32,099 nucleotides of DNA from Syntrophaceae bacterium. Lineage in GTDB: Bacteria > Desulfobacterota > Syntrophia > Syntrophales > UBA2185. This document shows positions 1-7,508 of this stretch, in pieces (position 1 is the stretch's first letter; each line of letters opens with the position of its first letter). Below the pieces are notes generated by a model. The model was not told where the DNA came from. It did not search any database and saw nothing but the letters and a program-made list of their open reading frames with translations. Made by a program: the position numbers and the translations under genes. The stretch spans positions 1-32,099 of the forward strand of contig PLLV01000060.1 in the NCBI GenBank assembly GCA_003142295.1. Direction: 5' to 3'.

Positions 1-6
1 ACAAAT

Positions 7-138
7 CTATTTGTTGCTAACATAAGAAATTATATTTTCAGCACAATATGCGTCTTCGGAGGATTCATTTTGCCCTTTCACCATAACGGTCTTCACCGCC
101 CTTAGTATATCCTGCTGGGGTACATCATGATCAGCCAC
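7..138 (-). CDS. Possible 43-aa small protein overlapping the end of the sigma-54 activator gene
   Basis: An open frame of 43 codons starts at a GTG (136-138), overlaps the last 8 bases of the activator gene and ends at a TAG at 7-9. A GGAAG sequence sits 5 nt before the GTG. The predicted peptide is acidic and soluble, with one cysteine and no membrane segment or recognisable motif. The overlap with the upstream gene would allow translational coupling. The frame is short and the start is not ATG, so it may be chance; I do not recognise a family. Confidence 0.25.
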   Translation of the reverse strand: MADHDVPQQDILRAVKTVMVKGQNESSEDAYCAENIISYVSNK

Positions 139-1666
139 GTTTTCTTCCGTAGGGAATCCCCAGTTTCTTCATTTTGCTTCTTAGTGTGCTCGGGTTTATT
201 CCCAGGATGGCGGCCGCACCGCCAGGCCCGTGCACGATGCCGTTCGTCTTTTGCAGGGCCCGCTGTATGTGAAGGGCATTGACTTTGTCGAGATTGAATG
301 GCTCATCCGGCAGGCCGACAAGATCCTCAGGAGGACAGATTTCGTCAACTCCGGCCAGAAGCCTGAAAGTCAGAGGCTCTCCCTTGTTCAGGATCAGCTC
401 GCGCTCCACAACGTTTTCCAGCTCCCGGACGTTTCCCGGCCAGTGGTACGTCATCAGGCGGTCAATCGCTCCGGGTGACAGTTCCGGGGCGGCGGGCAAC
501 TTTAGCTGTTTCATTTGCTTCTTAATAAAATAATAGACGAGCGATGGAATATCCTCTTTCCTTTCTCTTAGCGGCGGAACCCTGATGGGAAATACATTTA
601 TGCGAAACCACAGGTCTTCACGGAATTGCTTTGCCCTGATCATCTCTTGCAGGTCTCTGTGGGTGGCGGCAATGATCCTTATATCTACGGGAATGGCCTT
701 TGTCCCTCCTACACGCTCGATCTCTTTTTCCTGAAGGACGCGGAGCATCCTGATCTGGGCGTGCGCGGGAAGCTCTCCGATCTCGTCAAGAAAAATGGTC
801 CCGTGATTTGCGCGCTCGAAACGCCCGCGCTTCTGCTCGATGGCACCCGTGAAGGCGCCCTTTTCGTGCCCGAAGAGCTCGCTGTCTATGAGGGTTTCCG
901 GAATGGCGCCGCTGTTGACGGTGATGAAAGGAGATTTCCTTCTGGGAGAGAGATAATGTATGGCGCTTGCTATGACCCCCTTCCCCACTCCCGTTTCTCC
1001 CAGGAGCAGCACAGGACTTTCCAGAGGCGCCACTTTCCTCACCATCTCCATGACATCCTTCAGGCCGAAGTCCGTGCCGATGATCTCATCGCCCGACATG
1101 CGCAGCAATTCCTGACTGAGATAACGGTTGTCATCGGTCAGCATGTCCTTCAGCCTGAGGACCTGCTGATGCGTGAGGGCATTGGAGAGGGCCATTGCAC
1201 ATGGTTCATTGAGGAGAGAGAACAGCCGGGCATGTTCCTCTTCATATCTGTCTTTTCCGTCCGCCGTCAGTGTCAGGGAACCCAATCGCTCGCCTTCAAT
1301 GACGAGGCGCATTACCAATGCGGAGGAATTCGGCATCTTGAAAGATTCGGCGATTTTTTTGATGACAGGATCCGTTTCGGGACGGTTGACAATCCTGACA
1401 TTCGGTACGCCGGGCTTTTCAAAACTGTTCCGGCCTTCGCGGGTCAAGGGCGTTATCTTTTCCATGGTTCTGGTCTCTCCGGCCTTGACCTCGGTGATCG
1501 TGCGGATGGCGCCCATGCTCTTCTCATAGAGGTGCAGGAAGATGCTGTCCACGGGCATGTATTTCACAAGATAATTGAGCGATCGCTGCAGGGCCGTTTC
1601 CAGATCGAGGCTGCTGCATATGAGCGCTGTCATCTGACGAAAGAATTCGTTTTCAACTATGTTCAT
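131..1666 (-). CDS. Sigma-54-dependent transcriptional activator (GAF-AAA+-Fis HTH, FhlA/NorR-like)
   Basis: This 511-aa enhancer-binding protein activates RNA polymerase-sigma-54 by ATP hydrolysis. The order is an N-terminal GAF-like sensor (about residues 15-165), an AAA+ domain (about 195-425) with Walker A GETGVGKG (223-230), the sigma-54-contacting loop GAFTGA (270-275) and Walker B TIFLDEIG (290-297), then a C-terminal Fis-type helix-turn-helix (about 470-505). There is no receiver domain, so it probably senses a small molecule through GAF rather than phosphorylation. The ATG at 1664-1666 has a purine-rich site, GGAGAGGGAG, just upstream. It is divergent from a gene preceded by a sigma-54 promoter and paired inverted repeats, which are its likely targets. 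The ligand cannot be told from sequence. Confidence 0.95.
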   Translation of the reverse strand: MNIVENEFFRQMTALICSSLDLETALQRSLNYLVKYMPVDSIFLHLYEKSMGAIRTITEVKAGETRTMEKITPLTREGRNSFEKPGVPNVRIVNRPETDPVIKKIAESFKMPNSSALVMRLVIEGERLGSLTLTADGKDRYEEEHARLFSLLNEPCAMALSNALTHQQVLRLKDMLTDDNRYLSQELLRMSGDEIIGTDFGLKDVMEMVRKVAPLESPVLLLGETGVGKGVIASAIHYLSPRRKSPFITVNSGAIPETLIDSELFGHEKGAFTGAIEQKRGRFERANHGTIFLDEIGELPAHAQIRMLRVLQEKEIERVGGTKAIPVDIRIIAATHRDLQEMIRAKQFREDLWFRINVFPIRVPPLRERKEDIPSLVYYFIKKQMKQLKLPAAPELSPGAIDRLMTYHWPGNVRELENVVERELILNKGEPLTFRLLAGVDEICPPEDLVGLPDEPFNLDKVNALHIQRALQKTNGIVHGPGGAAAILGINPSTLRSKMKKLGIPYGRKRG

Positions 1667-1682
1667 GTTTCTCCCTCTCCTG

Positions 1683-1762
1683 AAAATCCCCTGTGGCCCC
1701 CTTTACAAAGGGGGCAAAAAGAAAGGACAGTGCGCCTGGATTCCCGCTTTCGCGGGAATGAC
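1683..1762. repeat. Composite dispersed repeat: C5T3/A3G5 hairpin followed by ATTCCC...GGGAAT hairpin
   Basis: Two palindromes lie side by side: GCCCCCTTT (1696-1704) pairs with AAAGGGGGC (1707-1715), and ATTCCCGC (1740-1747) pairs with GCGGGAAT (1752-1759) around a TTTC loop. The same two units recur in the same order at 18061-18161. They look like non-autonomous REP/MITE-type repeats common in intergenic DNA of such genomes. Confidence 0.75.
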
Positions 1763-1799
1763 ACCTCTAGGTTGTTGTATTTCGCAATTTAGCACAGCA

Positions 1800-1837
1800 T
1801 TGCGATATGACGCAAGCATTATTGCGATTATTCGCAG
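1800..1837. promoter_or_regulatory. Two inverted repeats, likely enhancer (UAS) sites for the sigma-54 activator
   Basis: TGCG-N6-CGCA occurs at 1801-1814 (extended as TTGCG-N6-CGCAA at 1800-1815) and again at 1823-1836. The two centres are 22 bp apart, about two helical turns, so both face the same side of the DNA. They lie roughly 80-115 bp upstream of the predicted start of transcription, typical for enhancer-binding-protein sites. A further TCGCAA half-site is at 1782-1787. That the adjacent activator binds here is inferred from position. Confidence 0.65.
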
Positions 1838-1887
1838 TTGTAAGGGCTACCCATTTGCAACTATTGAATATGATAGGAATTATATTC

Positions 1888-1903
1888 TGGCACGCTATAT
1901 GCT
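1888..1903 (+). promoter_or_regulatory. Sigma-54 (-24/-12) promoter
   Basis: The sequence TGGCACGCTATATGCT matches the consensus TGGCACG-N4-TTGCW at every conserved position but one, with the essential GG (1889-1890) and GC (1901-1902) at the correct spacing. Transcription would start near 1914, about 25 nt before the next ATG. It lies next to a divergent sigma-54 activator gene. Confidence 0.8.
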
Positions 1904-1938
1904 GTATCATATGACAGAATGAGGCCGGAGGTAAGTTA

Positions 1939-2217
1939 ATGCAGTGGATGGAGGTAGTAAAGCTACGGATAGCCGAAAAAAACCCGGAATCAATAGAAAA
2001 AGAAGTTATGAAACTAATAAAGGAACTCGGCAATAACGGCAACATGAAGGACATAAAACTCTACCACGATGCGGTGGTGGACAACGACCTGATGGTCCAT
2101 CTCTATTGGGAAACGGATAATGCGGAGCCGCAAGGCAGTGCCACCGGTCTCTGCCTGGTTCATGTCCTCAGAGACTACGGTCTGATTTCTCATTCTGTTT
2201 GGGTGGAGGGGATATAG
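1939..2217 (+). CDS. Conserved small protein of unknown function (92 aa)
   Basis: This 92-aa soluble protein has a strong ribosome site (GGAGG, 6 nt before the ATG) and a sigma-54 promoter just upstream. It starts with a strand-like stretch, continues with a charged helix (about residues 14-33), then strands around LMVHLYWET and a C-terminal SHSVWVE. That alternation would suit a small dimeric alpha/beta-barrel (ferredoxin-like) fold, but this is a guess from the pattern and not a recognised domain. There is no signal peptide or metal-binding motif. It is the first gene of the unit controlled by the divergent activator and precedes the Cache protein gene by 147 bp. Confidence 0.7.
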   Translation: MQWMEVVKLRIAEKNPESIEKEVMKLIKELGNNGNMKDIKLYHDAVVDNDLMVHLYWETDNAEPQGSATGLCLVHVLRDYGLISHSVWVEGI

Positions 2218-2364
2218 GGACATAGGAACAAAAGACATATTGGAGGCAGCGCTGATTCTATAGAGAGTCGGCTTAGAACTTGATACGGCGGCATCTGGCA
2301 AGATCGAAACATAACTTGCGTAATTAAATTTTATTGATCATTAAATAAATATAAGGAGGCGCAT

Positions 2365-2775
2365 ATGTACGGAGCATCAGGAAAAGAGGCGAAAGAGTTT
2401 GTGACGAAGGCAAAAGGTTTCTACAAGAAAGCAGGCAAGTCGATTGCTTTGGCAGAGTTCACCAATCCCAAAGGACCATTCAGCGAAGGCGAGCAGTATG
2501 TTTTTGTGTTGAACCTCAAAGGGACGATGCTGTCACACGGGGTCAATGAAAAATACATAGGGCAGGACTTCATTGACGTCAAAGATTCCGACGGCAGGAG
2601 CTTTATCCGGGAGATCGTCGAAGTCGCCGATAAGAAAGGCAGTGGCTTTGTAGATTACAAGTGGTACAACCCCGTCACCAAAGAGGATCTGGTGAAGCAC
2701 GTGTACTTCGAAAAAGTCGATGACTTGATCATCTGCAGCGGCGTCTACAAAGAAATGTGGAAGGACCTGCTATAG
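2365..2775 (+). CDS. Stand-alone single Cache domain protein (136 aa)
   Basis: The protein consists almost entirely of a single Cache (Cache_2-type) sensory domain. Characteristic stretches are the helix before FTNPKGPF, the strand YVFVLNLKGTMLSHG, the segment GQDFIDVKDSDGRSF and the WYNPVTKE loop before the final strands. Cache domains normally bind small ligands outside the cell at the front of chemoreceptors or kinases. Here there is neither a membrane segment nor a signal peptide nor an output domain, so it is a free, apparently cytoplasmic, ligand-binding protein. AAGGAGG lies 6 nt before the ATG. It probably belongs to the sigma-54-controlled unit with the upstream 92-aa gene and ends before a strong terminator. 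Confidence 0.85.
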   Translation: MYGASGKEAKEFVTKAKGFYKKAGKSIALAEFTNPKGPFSEGEQYVFVLNLKGTMLSHGVNEKYIGQDFIDVKDSDGRSFIREIVEVADKKGSGFVDYKWYNPVTKEDLVKHVYFEKVDDLIICSGVYKEMWKDLL

Positions 2776-2833
2776 ACTGCAGCCCCCCATATGGCGCGTA
2801 GAAGCAGACCTGCATCTGTAGACACGCTTTCCG

Positions 2834-2867
2834 AGCCGCCTCACATTCCAGTGGGGCGGCTTTTTTT
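2834..2867 (+). terminator. Rho-independent terminator
   Basis: AGCCGCCTCAC (2834-2844) pairs fully with GTGGGGCGGCT (2851-2861), including one G-U pair, around a 6-nt loop, and runs into seven Ts. It closes the Cache gene transcript. Confidence 0.9.
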
Positions 2868-2987
2868 ATGAAATCAAAATCGGCGGGAAATAAGAAAGTT
2901 CAGTGAATGGGAAAGACGGCAATAACGAAGGCGCGCCGGTGGGAGTGTGATACGATCAGGCAGAGGTGTGCTGGACGGTTGCGGCAA

Positions 2988-3884
2988 TCACAGGATTACC
3001 TTTGCCTCACAGAAAATAGCCATCATAAGGAGAATCCCGAAAACAGTATCAAACTGGGCTGTCAAGGCATCGGCCATATCCGGGACCTTATTCTTGAAGG
3101 TTCTCAAAAGACTTACCGCTTTGGGTATAGAAAGGAAGATGAGCAGTCCCCAGAGGCTCATGATTCCTGTAAGGATCATGCCGAGGACATACGCGTAGGC
3201 AAGCGCGATTAGTCCCGCAAAGAGGATGTAGCTGTTGCGGCTTCCCAGCATGATGCTCACGGTCTTGACGTTATGGCGTGAATCGTAGGCGATGTCTCTC
3301 ATGTTGTTGGCGAAGAGAACAAGGGCGACGAGGACTCCGAAGGGAACCGATACATACAAGGCCTTCATGGAAAGAGCCTGGCGCTGCACCGCGTAAGCCC
3401 CTTCGATCATGAGAGGGCCCCACATCGTAAAGACGGCAACCTCGCCGAGAGCGCGGTACTTGAACTTCACCGGACCGGCCGTATAGTAGATGCTCGTAAA
3501 AAGGCCGATAAGCCCGATCCACAGGATATGCCAGGAACGGATCACGGCCGCTGTCATGCCGATAGCGATTGTTAAGACCAAGAAGACAGAGGCTTCAGCC
3601 ATGGTCTGGCGGGGCGTGAGCATGCCCGAGATGATGGGCTGTGGCCGATATTTCGCCGTAGGCGAATCCTGCTGGTCGATGTCGTAGAGGGTGTCGAAAT
3701 AGTCGTTGATCAAATTGGCGGCGGCGTGGAAAAGGGTAATCCCGATTGCGGTTATGGCAAACCATAACCACGACACGGATCCCTCTGCGGCTGCCAGAAG
3801 CGTCCCCACGGAAACGGAAATGAGGGACATCGTGAATGACCAGGGACGGGTTGCGATGATATATTTCTTGATATCGTTGAACAT
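2988..3884 (-). CDS. UbiA-family polyprenyltransferase (MenA-like)
   Basis: This 298-aa integral membrane enzyme belongs to the UbiA superfamily, which transfers a polyprenyl chain from its diphosphate to an aromatic acceptor. Both Mg-diphosphate motifs are visible: NDYFDTLYD (60-68, N-D-x-x-D-x-x-x-D) and RDIAYD (196-201). Eight or nine hydrophobic helices fit the family, and the length is usual. The opening (ATRPWSF) and the second motif resemble 1,4-dihydroxy-2-naphthoate prenyltransferase of menaquinone synthesis. No other quinone gene lies nearby, so the acceptor remains uncertain. It is a single gene on the minus strand with a GGGA site upstream of the ATG. Confidence 0.85.
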   Translation of the reverse strand: MFNDIKKYIIATRPWSFTMSLISVSVGTLLAAAEGSVSWLWFAITAIGITLFHAAANLINDYFDTLYDIDQQDSPTAKYRPQPIISGMLTPRQTMAEASVFLVLTIAIGMTAAVIRSWHILWIGLIGLFTSIYYTAGPVKFKYRALGEVAVFTMWGPLMIEGAYAVQRQALSMKALYVSVPFGVLVALVLFANNMRDIAYDSRHNVKTVSIMLGSRNSYILFAGLIALAYAYVLGMILTGIMSLWGLLIFLSIPKAVSLLRTFKNKVPDMADALTAQFDTVFGILLMMAIFCEAKVIL

Positions 3885-4279
3885 GAATTATTTCCCATTT
3901 TTTCTTGTCTGGGAGGTCGGCGCAATTTAATAATAATGGGCTCTGATGTCAAGCTAATTGTGAGCGCACGCAGTGTGCGCGGCAATCTCTGGGACTGCCG
4001 CGTCGGGCTATAGCCCTCCTCGCAGTGACTAACCGAGACAAAAAAGCTTCTTGAAAAATTAATGATATTTTGATTGCCTTAAGGTAGGAATATTGATAGT
4101 AAACCAGCTTGTAATAAGTCTTCCCACATTTCATTTAGAAAAATGCGACTTTTTTTGTAAAGGCTTAAGGTCAAATCTCAGGAAGAAACACACGGAAAGC
4201 GCTGGCCGGATCCGACTGAAGGATGCCGATTATGGAACCGGCACCGGTTGCGGTGTTACACTAATAACGGGAACTATCG
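3885..4279. other. Intergenic region between the divergent prenyltransferase gene and mla operon
   Basis: This 395-bp gap holds a dispersed repeat (3953-4033) and then AT-rich DNA that must contain the mla promoter. I see no convincing -35/-10 pair. No credible gene is present; short frames here lack ribosome sites. Confidence 0.6.
3953..4033. repeat. Dispersed palindromic repeat of the GTCAxTGCGAG...GCAATCTC type
   Basis: The segment contains a GCGCAC-GCAGT-GTGCGC hairpin (3963-3979), the core GCGGCAATCTC, a GGGCTATAGCCC palindrome and a right end CTCGCAGTGAC. It resembles a degenerate copy of a MITE-like element with ends related to GTCATTGCGAG. A partial relative occurs near 32019-32050. 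Confidence 0.6.
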
Positions 4280-5128
4280 ATGGAACTCAGTGCAAAGAGT
4301 CAGAGCGGCACGGAAAGCAAAACTGCCTGGCGGCTTGTCAAGCTGCTGCTGTCGCCATTCACCGCAGCCGGCAGGAGAGCGGTCAGCTGGGTCAACAATT
4401 CCGGGGCCGCCGCAATTTTTCTCGTTCTCGCCCTTGTGAAGACCTTCTGGCACAAGCAGCTATCCAAGATAGTCCAGCAGCTCTATTACATCGGAGCGAG
4501 TTCCACGACCATCATTGCGCTGGTCGGCTTCTTCACAGGTATGGTCCTGGGTCTCCAGTCTTACCATGCCCTGGTTAAATTGGGCGCACAGGGGGCAATC
4601 GGCACACTCGTAGCTCTCTCGCTGGTAAGGGAATTGGGGCCCGTTCTCACTGCCATCATGATTACAGCGAGAGCCGGCTCCGCCATCACCGCGGAGATCG
4701 GTGTCCAGCGAATCTCCGAGCAGATCGACGCCCTGGACACCATGCGTATTGATCCAATGCGGTACCTCATCAGCCCGAGAATTATCGCTTCCATCATCAG
4801 CTTTCCCCTGCTCACCGCCCTGTTTGACCTCGTCGGCATCATCGGCGGCTACATCTCGGCAGTGGTGCTCCTGGGCGCTAACGCCGGCACCTACTTACAT
4901 CGTGTCCAGGCCAGCCTGGAAATGAAAGACCTCACAGACGGTTTTATCAAGGCAGTGGTTTTTGCCGTCATCGTCTCGACCGTTTGCTGTTACCAGGGCT
5001 ACTTCGCACACATGCGCCAGGACAGCCATGGGGCCAAGGCCGTCGGACTCTCCACCACCTCGGCCGTCGTGCTTTCCTGCGTACTCATTCTTGTGACGGA
5101 TTATGTAGTGACTTCCTTGCTGTTATAG
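4280..5128 (+). CDS. mlaE: MlaE-family ABC transporter permease
   Basis: This 282-aa inner-membrane permease is the channel subunit of the Mla phospholipid transporter, which moves lipids between the inner and outer membranes. It has five or six hydrophobic segments and the conserved family core: FTGMVLGLQ (85-93), the RELGPVLTAIMITARAGSAITAEIG stretch (about 117-141) and EQIDALDTM (147-155), which couples to the ATPase. The first 35 residues are hydrophilic and slightly longer than in the E. coli protein. The ribosome site is weak (GGGAAC). It leads a plus-strand operon, with mlaF starting 8 bp after its stop. Confidence 0.95.
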   Translation: MELSAKSQSGTESKTAWRLVKLLLSPFTAAGRRAVSWVNNSGAAAIFLVLALVKTFWHKQLSKIVQQLYYIGASSTTIIALVGFFTGMVLGLQSYHALVKLGAQGAIGTLVALSLVRELGPVLTAIMITARAGSAITAEIGVQRISEQIDALDTMRIDPMRYLISPRIIASIISFPLLTALFDLVGIIGGYISAVVLLGANAGTYLHRVQASLEMKDLTDGFIKAVVFAVIVSTVCCYQGYFAHMRQDSHGAKAVGLSTTSAVVLSCVLILVTDYVVTSLLL

Positions 5129-5136
5129 AGAGACCC

Positions 5137-6381
5137 ATGGATACTCCACTGATTGAATTCAAAAATGTCACGAAGCGCTTCGGAAGGCGGACTATCCTCG
5201 AGCGCGTTAACCTCAAAATCTATGAGGGAGAGGTGACGACCATCATCGGACTGAGCGGCGGAGGCAAGACGGTTCTCCTCAAGCATATCATAGGGCTCCT
5301 CAAACCTGACGAGGGAACCATCCTCTTCCGGGGCAAACCCCTCAACGGGATGAGCAAGATCGAAATGAATGCCTCCCTCGCCCAGATGAGCTACATGTTT
5401 CAGGACAACGCCCTGTTCGACTCCATGACGGTCTATGAAAATATCGCCCTGCCCCTTCGGGAAACGACGACCATGACAAAGGCTGAAGTCGACCGCAAGG
5501 TTATGGCAAGAATAGAGCAGACAGAACTCACCGACTCAGCCCGCAAGTTTCCCTCCGAGCTATCGGGAGGCATGCAAAAGCGGGCAGCCCTGGCCCGTGC
5601 TCTGGTAATAGACCCGAGTATTGTCCTCTTTGACGAGCCCACCTCCGGCCAGGATCCGGTCCGGAAAAATGCGATACTGGGCATGATTGCACAGTACCAG
5701 AGAAAATTCGGCTTCACGGCGATCGTGGTCAGCCATGAGATTCCCGACGTGTACTTTATCTCGAACCGCATTCTCGCCCTCTACGGCCGCGAAATCGTTT
5801 TCCAGGGCACTCCGGAGGAGCTTGAAAACTTCGACCACCCTTTCAAAGACGAGGTCATCCGCAGCCTGGAAGGTCTGCAAAAGGAATTGACGGGTCTGCA
5901 CTCCAGGCGGCAGTTCAAGGTTATGTATCATGGTCAGATGAAACGGAGATCCCTCAGGGATACATACTGTGTCGCGGTTTTTAAGCTGGAGTCACTGGAT
6001 GCCATCATTACGGGCCTGGGCCACGAATCGGCACAGGAGGCTATACAGTCTATGGGGGTGTATATCGATAAGCACTTTGGCGCCATAGGGGGCTTTTCCA
6101 CCCGCCGCAGCATCAATGAATTCGTTACGGTCCTTCCCTATTCGGAACTGGACGAAGCTGAGGACATGCTGAAAGATTTTGTCAAGGATTTTCAAGAGCA
6201 CGGAATTAGCGAGATTTGGGCGGGGGCCCGCGAGAGGACGGCACCGGGGACGTGCGTTGACTTCACCATCCTCGCCGGACTTGCCCAGGGACGGCCCATT
6301 GCAGAAATAGAAACCATTATAGCATCTGCTGAGAGTCAGCAGAAAGAAATTGGACGGCTACGGTGCGCCGCCGGGGAGTAA
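5137..6381 (+). CDS. mlaF: MlaF-family ABC ATPase with a C-terminal degenerate GGDEF-like domain
   Basis: This 414-aa protein energises the Mla lipid transporter. The ABC domain (1-245) has Walker A GLSGGGKT (38-45), signature LSGGMQKR (142-149), Walker B IVLFDEPT (162-169) and switch His200. The usual MlaF is about 250-270 aa; this one has about 160 extra residues. In the extension, residues 276-400 follow the order of a GGDEF domain: hydrophobic strand CVAVFKL, helix, FSTRRSINEFVTVLP (320-334) at the place of the RxGGDEF active-site hairpin, then a helix and a strand like the usual SIGIA. SINEF replaces GGDEF, so no cyclase activity is expected. The ATG at 5137 was chosen over an upstream in-frame start, which lies inside mlaE. 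Confidence 0.93.
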   Translation: MDTPLIEFKNVTKRFGRRTILERVNLKIYEGEVTTIIGLSGGGKTVLLKHIIGLLKPDEGTILFRGKPLNGMSKIEMNASLAQMSYMFQDNALFDSMTVYENIALPLRETTTMTKAEVDRKVMARIEQTELTDSARKFPSELSGGMQKRAALARALVIDPSIVLFDEPTSGQDPVRKNAILGMIAQYQRKFGFTAIVVSHEIPDVYFISNRILALYGREIVFQGTPEELENFDHPFKDEVIRSLEGLQKELTGLHSRRQFKVMYHGQMKRRSLRDTYCVAVFKLESLDAIITGLGHESAQEAIQSMGVYIDKHFGAIGGFSTRRSINEFVTVLPYSELDEAEDMLKDFVKDFQEHGISEIWAGARERTAPGTCVDFTILAGLAQGRPIAEIETIIASAESQQKEIGRLRCAAGE

Positions 6382-6385
6382 GCAA

Positions 6386-6874
6386 ATGAAAAAGTACCTC
6401 ATGGAGACAACTGTCGGCATCTTTGTCGTTTTGGGACTGCTCTGTATAGCGTATATGAGCGTCAAGCTTGGCCATGTATCCTTGCTTGGTGACAACTCCT
6501 ACTCTATCTTCGCGCGATTCACGTCCGTGTCCGGACTGAGAGTCGACAACCCTGTAAATATGCTGGGTCTGGAGATCGGGCGGGTGGAGCGGCTTTCCAT
6601 GGATCAGGCCGATCAAAGGGCAGTTGTGGAAATGCGAATAAAAAAGGATGTCAAGATTTACGATGATGCCATCGCTTCTATCAAGACGGAAGGGCTGATC
6701 GGTGACAAGTACGTCAGCATCGATCCCGGTGGCGCAGGTACAGTCCTCGAACCCGGCGGGACCATTACGGAGACGCAGCCGGCCGTGGACATTGCAGAGC
6801 TTATCGGCAAGTATGCCTTCGGTGACGTGAAAAAAACGGATGATGCCAAAAAAAATTCTGAGGTAAAGCCATGA
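6386..6874 (+). CDS. mlaD: MlaD-family MCE-domain lipid-binding protein
   Basis: This 162-aa protein is anchored in the inner membrane and forms the periplasmic ring through which phospholipids pass to MlaC. One N-terminal membrane helix (about 8-27) is followed by an MCE domain (about 38-116) containing the typical FTSVSGLRVDNPVNMLGLEIGRV and KTEGLIGDKYVSI stretches, then a short Lys/Asp-rich tail. Length matches MlaD of other bacteria. The ATG at 6386 lies 4 bp after mlaF and was preferred over an upstream frame that overlaps mlaF. Its TGA overlaps the ATG of mlaC, so the two are coupled. Confidence 0.95.
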   Translation: MKKYLMETTVGIFVVLGLLCIAYMSVKLGHVSLLGDNSYSIFARFTSVSGLRVDNPVNMLGLEIGRVERLSMDQADQRAVVEMRIKKDVKIYDDAIASIKTEGLIGDKYVSIDPGGAGTVLEPGGTITETQPAVDIAELIGKYAFGDVKKTDDAKKNSEVKP

Positions 6875-7464
6875 AGCGACTGTTCGTTGGATTAAGCATC
6901 CTGATGCTCTTTCTCATATCTCTTCCCGTGTATGCCGGCGCACCGCTTGACACGGTCAAGGCAAATGTCAACAAGGTTCTGGATATCTTGCGCGATCCAA
7001 AGATTAAAGCCGCATCGGCCAAAGAAATAAAAAAGGACAAGCTCCGGGTCATCTATGTCAACATGTTCGATGAAGTGGAACTTTCCAGGAGATCCCTGGG
7101 GCTGAATTGGAACAAACTCAACAACAATCAGCGCCAGGAGTTTGTTAAGCTGTTTGAACAGGTACTGGAAAAGGCTTATGCCGACAAGATTCTTGCTTAC
7201 ACCAACGAGAAGATCGAGTTTACCAAAGAATCCGTGATCTCGGGCAACCTGGCCGAGGTGCGGACGAGAGTTATCACCGCATCGAAGGAAATCCCGATTT
7301 CCTACAGAGTCATCTCGAAGGATGGCGCCTGGAAAGTGTATGACGTTGTTATAGAGAATGTGAGTCTGGTGCAGAATTACCGCACCCAGTTCAATGATAT
7401 ACTGGCAAAGAATTCGCCCGAACAGTTGCTTGAGATCCTGAGAAAAAAGGTGAAGGCGCAATAG
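6871..7464 (+). CDS. mlaC: MlaC-family periplasmic phospholipid-binding protein
   Basis: This 197-aa protein begins with a clear signal peptide, with likely cleavage after VYA (residue 22), so it is periplasmic. The mature part matches the Tol-Tol-Ttg2/MlaC family: an N-terminal helical region, an RRSLGLNWNKLNNNQRQEFVKLF stretch, and a C-terminal beta-sheet ending in YRTQFNDILAKNSPEQLLEILRKK. MlaC shuttles phospholipids between the MlaA complex in the outer membrane and MlaFED in the inner membrane. It overlaps mlaD by 4 bp (ATGA). Confidence 0.95.
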   Translation: MKRLFVGLSILMLFLISLPVYAGAPLDTVKANVNKVLDILRDPKIKAASAKEIKKDKLRVIYVNMFDEVELSRRSLGLNWNKLNNNQRQEFVKLFEQVLEKAYADKILAYTNEKIEFTKESVISGNLAEVRTRVITASKEIPISYRVISKDGAWKVYDVVIENVSLVQNYRTQFNDILAKNSPEQLLEILRKKVKAQ

Positions 7465-7508
7465 GGCATGAGAAGCAATAACAAACCTCTGAAGAGTGGT
7501 CCCATCTC

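Noticed and set aside
1267-1666. GAF domain of the activator as a haem or nitric-oxide sensor like NorR
   Set aside because: No specific ligand residues could be identified, so the ligand is left open.
626-1792. 388-codon plus-strand open frame inside the sigma-54 activator
   Set aside because: It lies opposite the AAA+ domain, has no ribosome site or domain, and extends into the noncoding repeat.
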